Assembly: GCA_902802815.1 (NCBI GenBank)
Contig: CADCNQ010000001.1
Location: 1-64,000, forward strand
From: an uncultured Bacteroidales bacterium
GTDB taxonomy: Bacteria; Bacteroidota; Bacteroidia; Bacteroidales; Bacteroidaceae
DNA: 64,000 nucleotides
Direction of reading: 5' to 3'
Shown: piece after piece, positions 57,524 through 64,000 of the stretch
Layout of the letters: each line of letters opens with the position of its first letter
How positions within the stretch are numbered: position 1 is the first letter of the stretch
Translations under genes and position numbers: made by a program
Notes under the pieces: generated by a model
The model's database searches: none
What the model saw: the letters and a program-made list of their open reading frames with translations, nothing else
What the model was told of the DNA's origin: nothing

Positions 57524-59080
57524 TTACCGTTTCTTGCTCAGTCCCTCCTGCGTTAGCGGTACTGCGCGGATAGTACCGTCGCTGTTGAAGTGAAGGTACT
57601 CGGCACAGACGCTGCGGCGACAGTCACCACCGGGGGCACCGTCGAGGGCGTAACTACCATCGTGATAGATGTAGTACCACTTCTTTTTGAACTGTATGAC
57701 GGATGGATGAATCGTAAAGCCGTGGTTGGCCGAGGTGCTGACGAAGCCGCCGTAGGTCCAGGGGCCTTCGATGGTGGGAGCCGTCGAATAGGCCATCTGC
57801 TCGGACTGCACGCCAGGGGCATCCGAGGCATAGACGTTGTAGTAGAGTTTGCCGCGTTTGAAGAGCCATGGGCCCTCGCTGTAGTTGCGCAACGGCACTT
57901 TTTTTATAGGGCCGTCCAGTTCGCACATATTTTTCTTCAGTTTCACCATATAGCAGTCGCCGTTGCCCCACGCCATCCACGGCGTGCCGTCGTCGTCGAT
58001 GAGCACGGTGGGGTCGATGTCGGTATTGCGGCGGTGCGAGTCGGGTGTCATGTCGTCGGTGATAAGCGGCGTGCCGTCCTTACGGGCTGGACGGAAGGGT
58101 CCGAGGGGTGAGTCACTGACAGCCACATCGATGGCATGGCGACGGTGGTCCTTGTGATCGAGCGTCACGTAGAAGTAGAACTTGCCGTCGTGCTCCACCA
58201 CCTGAGCCGCCCAAGCACCGTTGGGCACGGCATAGCTGAACACATCGGGGCGCAGCACCGTGCCGTGAGCTTGCCAGTGAATCATGTCAGTTGAGGAGTA
58301 GCACAGCCAGCCAGGCATGTTGAACCATCCACCCACATCGGCCTTGTCCTCGCCCACGTAGGCATAGACGGTGTTGTCCACCACGGTGAAGGCTGGATCG
58401 GCAGTAAAGGTGTCGGTGAAGAGCGGGTTCTGACCATCCACACGAGGCAGCGCCTCACCGCTAATCTCTAGGTTGCGGATGACTCCCCCGCGCACTTGCA
58501 GTGCATTGGGGAATCCTCCCGGGAAGCCGTGGCCTATCACCCACAGCGAACAATTGTGGCGCAGTGCCTTGCCTGGATAGGTCAGTGACGACGACGTTCC
58601 ATCTACAGTGAGAGTTACGGTAGATTGGTCGCGCTTGCTGTCGTATTTCGATACCGCATCAACAGCATACCAGCGATCAGCCTGCACCTCAGCACCAGCC
58701 CAAAGGCGATGTGCCTTCTCGTTACAGTCTGTCACTTCCACGAAGAAGCGGTGCTCTGTGTTGTCGTAGCCCAACGAGATGTCACCGTTGAGAGAATTCT
58801 TACCAATCAGATGGCTGGCCTTGCCTTCCTTGCACACGAATACCTGCTCGGTGCCCAGCGTGCCGCATTTCAGTTCGGCCTTCACACGCCACCAGTCCTG
58901 CATGTCTGTATAGGGCAGCGGGTGGTTGAAGTCCAGTTTGTACTCGCTGACATTGAGTGCCAACTCACCCTTCGTGGCATCCCAGTCCTTGAGGTTCCAG
59001 TCAGCCAGCGTATAGATCTTCTGCTGGGCCTGCGCTGTGAGCGCCAGCATCATAAGCAATAGTAAGAATAGTCGTCTCAT
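57524..59080 (-). CDS. Secreted GH43 with N-terminal concanavalin-like domain
   Basis: This 518-residue protein has a signal peptide (MRRLFLLLLMMLALTAQAQ), an N-terminal beta-sandwich (20-215) of the LamG/laminarin-like type that may bind glycan, and a GH43 propeller (225-510). Catalytic residues fall in FTADPAFTVVDNTVYAYVGED, DIDPTVLIDDDGTPWMAWGN and YSEGPWLFKRGKLYYN. The last site has Glu preceding Gly-Pro, the usual acid position. It would act on arabinose- or galactose-containing side chains outside the cell. It lies between the 1432-residue protein and the double GH43, all on one strand, and is probably cotranscribed with both. Confidence 0.88.
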   Translation of the reverse strand: MRRLFLLLLMMLALTAQAQQKIYTLADWNLKDWDATKGELALNVSEYKLDFNHPLPYTDMQDWWRVKAELKCGTLGTEQVFVCKEGKASHLIGKNSLNGDISLGYDNTEHRFFVEVTDCNEKAHRLWAGAEVQADRWYAVDAVSKYDSKRDQSTVTLTVDGTSSSLTYPGKALRHNCSLWVIGHGFPGGFPNALQVRGGVIRNLEISGEALPRVDGQNPLFTDTFTADPAFTVVDNTVYAYVGEDKADVGGWFNMPGWLCYSSTDMIHWQAHGTVLRPDVFSYAVPNGAWAAQVVEHDGKFYFYVTLDHKDHRRHAIDVAVSDSPLGPFRPARKDGTPLITDDMTPDSHRRNTDIDPTVLIDDDGTPWMAWGNGDCYMVKLKKNMCELDGPIKKVPLRNYSEGPWLFKRGKLYYNVYASDAPGVQSEQMAYSTAPTIEGPWTYGGFVSTSANHGFTIHPSVIQFKKKWYYIYHDGSYALDGAPGGDCRRSVCAEYLHFNSDGTIRAVPLTQEGLSKKR

Positions 59081-59140
59081 GTTATTTCTCTACAAATGTG
59101 TTGAATGAATGGGCGGCTACGGCCGATGCGCTCTGCGCCG

Positions 59141-62100
59141 TCATTTGAGAAGCAGTTTTCTGCCTTTCTTGACGACGATGGAACGATAGGATTTATCGAC
59201 GCGTTGTCCGGCAAGATTATACAGAGGTCCTTCTTCAGCATCCCTCTCAAGGGCGACTTTAGTCACGGACGTCGTTTGTTCGATAGGGTAGAAGTCCCGA
59301 GGCGTCGTCTGGCTTTGAGAGACGAAGTAAGCATGGTGCGCGGGATTGACAAAAGTGGCACCGTCTGCCGCGTTCCATTTCCATCCTGTTTTCTGCACGT
59401 CCTCGTACAGCACGTAGTAGAAGTTGCCTCCGTACGTCAGCTGATCCTCGTCGGAACCTCGCAACTGATTGAACATGTCGACCGTCTTCTTCCGCGTCGT
59501 GGGGACCATGACGTATGTACCAGGTTCGGCTTTCAGGAGCACCCCCTGGCCGGCAGTGAGAACCGATCCGGCTTCGTTGAACTCCTGGCTGACGACGATC
59601 GTGCCGTTATACTCTTTTAAGGTGTAAGCCTGCATGCCTTCGGGGAGCAGGAAGCTCTGGTTGCTGTAATAGAAGGTCGTATAGCCGGATGCAGGCACTT
59701 GCACCGTGACAAATGGATTCTTGTAAGTGAGGGAGAAGCCTTGGAAGTTCAGCCACTGGCTGCTGTTGGTGATGTTGGCAGACAAGGTCATCTGATGGTC
59801 AGCGACGATGATGTCGCTGAGTGTCGTCTGCGCCTGGTCGCTTGTCAGCGTCTGTGCAGCACCGGCCATCGTCTCTTCGGTGTTCAGCAAGACTTCATTC
59901 TTCTTAATATCCGGCAAGGCGTTCAGATTCCCCTTGACGGTATTTTCCGCCGCAGCCGTGGCAACAGGCTGCCGCCCTGAGCCGTCGTTTCGGTAGAATG
60001 CGTGGAACACAGCCTCATAGACGCCATTGGGAAGGTCGGTCTGAGTCTGCTGGAGTTTGAAAGTCTGGTGCAGCACTTCGATGTCACCGTCGCCGAGGGT
60101 GGTTGTGACGTCCGTCCAGTCGGCCGTCGTCGCATTGCCCAGCATGTCGGCATTCGTAAACAAAGAAGTCGCGTCGACAGGCACGGTGAGGTCGCCGGCA
60201 GTGGCCAGCAGCAGTTGTCGCGTAGCCGCGCGCAATTCCGTCACTGATGCGCTCGCGTCACTATAGACCGAATACGCTTGCTGTAGCTCCGATGCATAAT
60301 CCGTCTCCTTTCCTGATTCAAGAATGGCTTGCTGCAGCTTGAACAGCTGTTTCCGTTCTTTGTATTTGGCATAATTCCCATTGGTGATGTCACGCGTGGG
60401 AATGAAGGCCCAGTGGACATAGCCACGTCCATGGCTCGTCGTCAGCGGTCCGCCGTAGGCGTAGGCAAGGTCGAGACACGCCTTCTGGCTCTCGGACTTG
60501 AGCGTATAAACGGTGCCCGAGGGAGAGTTCAGAGGTTGATAGACGAATGCGCCTTCGGCCATCGAACGGTCGCTCCAGACATTGCAGGCATCGGCCAGGC
60601 AACCCACATAGACATTCGACTTATCGTACATGGAGACATACAACTTGTTGCCCGCCTGTCGCTGCACCTTGACGCGGTATTTCGAACTGAAAGTCATGTC
60701 GCCTTTGGGCAGACGCTGAGCCAGCGATTGCGCGTTCCACTCCATTCCATAAGTGACAAAAGCGTCGGCATCGACATTGTACAGGAGAATCGACTCGTAC
60801 GAAGTGATTTTTGTCACATCCTTGCCGGGCAAGGCCGGAGGGTTCCATCCGTCGGTCTGTCGCGGCTGAGCGATGGTCTGGCCGATGATGTCGTTGATTT
60901 CATCGGCAGACAGCGCATAGTTGTAGATTCGCAGGTCGTCGATGAAACCATCCATCAGTGGCACGTCTTCCAGTAGGTTGGCACCTACGCTGTTGACCAC
61001 AGGACAGACATCCGACAGACGCACCGCCACAGGAGCGCTGGCCGCTTCCACGCCGTCCACGTAGATGGCCACACTTTCTTCGCCGATGGTCAGCGCCACG
61101 TGGTGCCATCCTTCGGCCATGCTGCCGGCCTGCAACGTTTGCTCCGTCTCGCCGTTCTTCATCTGGAACACGATGCTTCCGCCAGCATTCAAGGACAGAC
61201 TGGCATAGTGGTCGGCATCCGAGACGAAGTCAAACAGACAACTGTTCGTGGCGAACGCACCGGAAGCAGCGCGCACCCATACCGCATACGTAGCATCAGG
61301 AAGGCTGCAGGCCGCAACGGGCAGGCACAGATAGTTCGACACCCCGTCCAGCAGCAGCGCATTCTTGCCGGAACGATACTCCGTGGTCTGGGTGGCCAGG
61401 CTCGACGGGTCGCAGACCACGCCGTGCAGCTGGTTCTCGGTCATGTCACATGCCGACGACTCAAATTCGTAGCGCGCTACCAGTCCTTTCTTGTCGGCAA
61501 GGGAAGCGCTGACGGGAACAGACCGTGCAGAACGGTTCTGCGAATAGTCAACGCTTTGCACAGCATAATAATAAGTATGATGGGGACGCGCCGTGTTGTC
61601 CAGGAAACGGTTGGTCAGAATGCCCCTTCCTATGACGTCATACGCGATTTCCCCCCTCTCGTCCTTCTCGCCGCGAAGCACGATATACCCGTTGAAATCC
61701 TTGTCCTGGACATTGGCATCCCAGGAAAGAAGCACAGAATGGCTGCGCGGTGTGGCGACGAGGTTGACGGGTGTCTGCGGGGCATTCGTCTCGCAGGGGG
61801 CGTCAACGGGCAGGAATTTCCACAACTGATGATCCTCCGTAGCGCCGGCGCACAGCGTCACGGTAGCATTGTTCGCCGTGCTTCCGCCGGTTGCTTCGAG
61901 ATACAAGCCCGACTGGTAGTTCCGGATTCTATAGTACCCGTCCCCTGCATATTCGAACGTCCAGCGCTGGTTCTCTGCTTTCGTCACAGGATAGACGCTG
62001 ACCGTGCCGCCCACCTTGACCTGGAAGCCTCCCGTCTCCATGTTCATTTGGGCATTCCGGACGCTGTGGACATAGTAGCCCGTAAGGTCGCCCGCATTGT

Positions 62101-63439
62101 CCGACAGGTGCTCCAGCGTCCACTGCTGATAGGCATAGTGCCTGTTGTCATACTGCACGACGGCGGCCGAGTTGTTCGTTGATCCGCTTTTTATCGTCAG
62201 CAACTTCTGACTCTTCTTGTTGACGATGATGTAGTTGCCGTTGGTCAGCGGACACAGCGGCACGTCGGCACCCTCGCAGACCTGAACACTCCGCTCAGCG
62301 CTCTTCTGGAACGCATCGCCATACCGATAGCCACCCGGCAACGAAATGGCAAAAGAATATGCGGGGCCGTAACCGTCAAAATAGACAGGTTTGTCTCTGC
62401 ACACATATTCATAACTACAGGGAGAGGCCTGACGCTCGCTGACACCGGCAAAAGCCTTTATTCTGCCGTCTGGCAGACGGTAGACTGCTGCACCCGACCA
62501 GGCTGCGCGGTTCTCGCCATAGCCCAGACGCGCACCACCCTCGCTCGTGGCCAGGCAGAAATCGCCACGGCTCGGGCCTACGGTTCCCCACCAGATACCG
62601 TTCTCCATCCCATAGTTGGCACCGACGATACCCTCCATCACATTGTGCAGCTCATCGTTGGTCGCTATGTTGCCGTCGGCCTTGATGTGCGTGTAGAAGT
62701 CGGCGTAATGGTTGAAGTCGCCCGCCAACTGGTGCGTATTTCCTTCGTCCACGTAAGGCTTCATATAGTCATACCACTCCATCGCCCCGTCGTTGTTACA
62801 GGTATTGCCGGCGCAGATGCGGATCCCCTCAAAGAACGGGTCTTCCTTCAGCAGTTTGGCCACAGCCTTGAAGTCGGCTTTTGTTCCCTGGTTGCTGGCT
62901 GTCACGTCCGGCTCGTTGAAGGGAGCGATGGAGACCACTTTCAGACCATAGTCCTGCACATATTTCAGTGTTGCCTTGATGACCTTGAACCAAGCCTCGG
63001 GGTGATGGGTATAAACATCGGTATTGATGTCAACAGGGTCGGAATTGAGAAGAAGCCCATCGGGATGAGTGAGCGAGATATGGCGCAGGCGTGCGTCCAG
63101 GAAATTCTTCTGCCGGTCGGACAGCGAGCCGTCGTCGTTGACCGCATCCATCACCTGAAACGAGATACGTCCATACGTCAGACGGTCGCGCCCGATGAAG
63201 TTGATGCCGCGCAGCACGTTGCCCTCGTCGTCCCAAGCCGTGTCCATGCCCCAGTGGATAAGGGTGGGCGTACCAGGGTCGGCAGCAGCGAAAGGAACTT
63301 TCACAGCCTGTCTGTTCCACGCATGAAGATACATGGAAGCATGAGGAACATCGGCAGTTCCTGAAGTGTTCTGTGCATAGGCAAATGGGGCACACAAGAA
63401 AGCCCCCACCGTCAGGAGGCAAGTCAGACTTTTTTTCAT
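59141..63439 (-). CDS. Giant secreted multidomain glycosidase (GH30-like, ricin, FN3, LamG, sorting-like tail)
   Basis: The 1432 residues read in this order. Signal peptide (1-22); a TIM-barrel glycosidase of clan GH-A/GH30 character (about 35-395) with acid/base Glu176 (IAPFNEPDV) and nucleophile candidates Glu263 or Glu269 (ATNDELHNVMEG); ricin B-type lectin (405-560, repeated QQWTLE/QRWTFE/HQLWKF); FN3 (563-655); LamG (660-840, YEFESSACDMTENQLHG). Then come an uncharacterised beta domain (870-1010), a helical FIVAR-like stretch (1020-1075), further beta domains, and a C-terminal tail YNLAGQRVDKSYRSIVVKKGRKLLLK that resembles Bacteroidota sorting tails. It is the first gene of the 63.4-55.6 kb operon. 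An endo-acting galactanase or similar is a guess; the family assignment is tentative. Confidence 0.75.
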   Translation of the reverse strand: MKKSLTCLLTVGAFLCAPFAYAQNTSGTADVPHASMYLHAWNRQAVKVPFAAADPGTPTLIHWGMDTAWDDEGNVLRGINFIGRDRLTYGRISFQVMDAVNDDGSLSDRQKNFLDARLRHISLTHPDGLLLNSDPVDINTDVYTHHPEAWFKVIKATLKYVQDYGLKVVSIAPFNEPDVTASNQGTKADFKAVAKLLKEDPFFEGIRICAGNTCNNDGAMEWYDYMKPYVDEGNTHQLAGDFNHYADFYTHIKADGNIATNDELHNVMEGIVGANYGMENGIWWGTVGPSRGDFCLATSEGGARLGYGENRAAWSGAAVYRLPDGRIKAFAGVSERQASPCSYEYVCRDKPVYFDGYGPAYSFAISLPGGYRYGDAFQKSAERSVQVCEGADVPLCPLTNGNYIIVNKKSQKLLTIKSGSTNNSAAVVQYDNRHYAYQQWTLEHLSDNAGDLTGYYVHSVRNAQMNMETGGFQVKVGGTVSVYPVTKAENQRWTFEYAGDGYYRIRNYQSGLYLEATGGSTANNATVTLCAGATEDHQLWKFLPVDAPCETNAPQTPVNLVATPRSHSVLLSWDANVQDKDFNGYIVLRGEKDERGEIAYDVIGRGILTNRFLDNTARPHHTYYYAVQSVDYSQNRSARSVPVSASLADKKGLVARYEFESSACDMTENQLHGVVCDPSSLATQTTEYRSGKNALLLDGVSNYLCLPVAACSLPDATYAVWVRAASGAFATNSCLFDFVSDADHYASLSLNAGGSIVFQMKNGETEQTLQAGSMAEGWHHVALTIGEESVAIYVDGVEAASAPVAVRLSDVCPVVNSVGANLLEDVPLMDGFIDDLRIYNYALSADEINDIIGQTIAQPRQTDGWNPPALPGKDVTKITSYESILLYNVDADAFVTYGMEWNAQSLAQRLPKGDMTFSSKYRVKVQRQAGNKLYVSMYDKSNVYVGCLADACNVWSDRSMAEGAFVYQPLNSPSGTVYTLKSESQKACLDLAYAYGGPLTTSHGRGYVHWAFIPTRDITNGNYAKYKERKQLFKLQQAILESGKETDYASELQQAYSVYSDASASVTELRAATRQLLLATAGDLTVPVDATSLFTNADMLGNATTADWTDVTTTLGDGDIEVLHQTFKLQQTQTDLPNGVYEAVFHAFYRNDGSGRQPVATAAAENTVKGNLNALPDIKKNEVLLNTEETMAGAAQTLTSDQAQTTLSDIIVADHQMTLSANITNSSQWLNFQGFSLTYKNPFVTVQVPASGYTTFYYSNQSFLLPEGMQAYTLKEYNGTIVVSQEFNEAGSVLTAGQGVLLKAEPGTYVMVPTTRKKTVDMFNQLRGSDEDQLTYGGNFYYVLYEDVQKTGWKWNAADGATFVNPAHHAYFVSQSQTTPRDFYPIEQTTSVTKVALERDAEEGPLYNLAGQRVDKSYRSIVVKKGRKLLLK

Positions 63440-63469
63440 CAGTATTCTTTAATTTAAGATAATTCGCTA

Positions 63470-63477
63470 CAAAGTTA
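63470..63477 (-). promoter_or_regulatory. Bacteroidota -7 element for the 1432-residue glycosidase operon
   Basis: TAACTTTG on the minus strand, 31 bases before the ATG at 63439. It may drive the three genes down to the terminator at 55489. Confidence 0.7.
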
Positions 63478-63640
63478 GCACCTTTTTTCGGAAAGTCGCA
63501 AAAAAGCATACGATTTTTAAAGATTTTTAACACTAACACCCCTCGAAATTGTTTTTAACAACGAATTACACAATCGGCTGAGGTGACTCATACGATTTTT
63601 GGGGGTTCTAACTAGGGCGTAAATGTCGCAAAAACAAGAA

Positions 63641-63661
63641 AGCCGCTGATTTTCAGCGGCT
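63641..63661. terminator. Perfect 9-bp hairpin
   Basis: AGCCGCTGA and TCAGCGGCT enclose a 3-base loop. A short TTTCT follows on the plus strand and TTTCTTG on the minus strand. It could end transcription entering from either side. Confidence 0.5.
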
Positions 63662-63667
63662 ATTTCT

Positions 63668-63992
63668 AGTAGACGAGTTGTTAGTTCGCTTCGGCTTCGC
63701 TCACGCTCATTCGGCAAGCCGAAAGTAGACAAGTAGACGAGTTGGTTGTTTTCGTTTTCGTCATTTATCATTTGTCATTTATCATTTATCATTTAGCGAA
63801 TGCGTTACGGAATGAGGGCAGACTCTAAATGATAGCCGCAAAATTTTCGTGTCACATTTGTCACATTTGTCACGAAACAAAAAAAATGCCGTCCGCTTGG
63901 GCGACATTTCTTTTTTAGTTGACAAGTTGTTAGTTTTCGTTTTCGTCTTCGTTATCGTCAATTTTCAATTTTCAATTATCAATTGTCAATTA
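63668..63992. repeat. Cluster of degenerate short repeats at window end
   Basis: AGTAGACGAGTTG-type words occur near 63668, 63731 and 63917. TCATTTATCA/TCATTTGTCA words fill 63759-63797. GTCACATTT is repeated within 63844-63877, where outer TTTCGTG/CACGAAA arms make it palindromic. ATTTTCAATTTTCAATTATCAATTG words fill 63960-63992. They resemble the in-frame insertions found inside genes in this window. Confidence 0.75.
63885..63916 (+). terminator. Hairpin with T-tract (intrinsic terminator)
   Basis: AATG-x-CGTCC pairs with GGGCG-x-CATT (one mismatch and one G-T pair, 4-base loop, 63885-63908), followed by TCTTTTTT. It is preceded by an A-run, so it could also work on the minus strand. Confidence 0.6.
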
Positions 63993-64000
63993 GGGCGTAG

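Larger units (their letters stand above)
63440..64000. other. Gene-free terminal region with repeats and hairpins
   Basis: These 560 bases contain a promoter (63470), two hairpins, three copies of a GTAGACgAGTTG-like word, and runs of TCATTTATCA/TCAATTATCA. Reading frames here, including one at 63517-63771, are composed of repeat words and show no protein-like sequence. The window ends inside this region. Confidence 0.7.

Noticed and set aside
49854-63439. A complete polysaccharide utilisation locus
   Set aside because: No susC/susD pair, hybrid sensor or anti-sigma regulator is present, so I call it only a carbohydrate gene region.
63517-63771. An 84-codon reading frame on the minus strand
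   Set aside because: It is built from repeat words and has no protein-like composition, promoter or homology that I recognise.

Overview
The window looks like chromosomal DNA from a Bacteroidota bacterium of the Prevotella group (rumen or gut type, moderate GC). The evidence is: Bacteroidota promoters (-7 consensus TAnnTTTG) in front of many genes, almost no Shine-Dalgarno sequences, many secreted and lipoprotein polysaccharide-degrading enzymes, a bifunctional GH10 xylanase/CE1 feruloyl esterase of the Xyn10D-Fae1A type, and C-terminal sorting-like tails. I see no phage genes, transposase, integrase or CRISPR array. One tRNA gene, tRNA-Arg(CCG), is present.

Layout. 1-2.8 kb: an accessory patch with a truncated SMR gene, a chimeric ORF remnant, an MFS exporter, an intact SMR (Gdx-like) exporter, a small conserved gene and an HxlR regulator. 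The regulator is divergent from a cupin + flavin-binding pair (3.0-3.9 kb). 4.0-17.8 kb: a glucurono-arabinoxylan locus with CE1 esterases, GH10-CE1, a DUF2271 protein, two GH43s, a sialate-O-acetylesterase-like esterase, a GPH sugar symporter and a GH67 alpha-glucuronidase, closed by a block of structured repeats at 16.58-16.87 kb. 18.0-23.8 kb: a tight five-gene unit of two beta-helix carbohydrate-binding proteins, a small secreted protein and a LytS/LytTR two-component pair. 23.9-42.1 kb: a YqiA-DUF1653 fusion, a GH2, two complete RND efflux triads, and between them a GH115 alpha-glucuronidase, a flavodoxin-like protein and a 5'-truncated RidA. 42.3-49.8 kb: housekeeping genes, namely a YbaK-like deacylase, cysK, metY, an Lrp regulator, a VanX-like dipeptidase, DUF4250, a HAD phosphatase, tRNA-Arg and a DPP IV-like peptidase. 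49.9-63.4 kb: a second carbohydrate region with GH105-DUF4861, an orphan FecCD-type permease, VanZ, a GH43-esterase fusion, a double GH43, LamG-GH43 and a 1432-residue multidomain glycosidase. The last 560 bases are repeats and hairpins.

How the genes work together. GH10-CE1 and the CE1 and CE20-like esterases would cut and deacylate xylan outside the cytoplasm. GH67 and GH115 would remove (methyl)glucuronic acid from oligosaccharides and polymer respectively. The GPH symporter would import oligomers, and the unsecreted GH43 would finish them in the cytoplasm. No susC/susD pair or hybrid two-component sensor lies in the window, so import across the outer membrane and regulation must be encoded elsewhere.

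The most unusual theme is short degenerate interspersed repeats. They fill intergenic spaces and also sit in frame inside at least four coding regions, where they add peptides such as NSQLS or PLASRRGVGG. Other points of interest are the beta-helix/LytSR module, the nested inverted-repeat element with an adjacent 22-bp tandem array, and several domain fusions.
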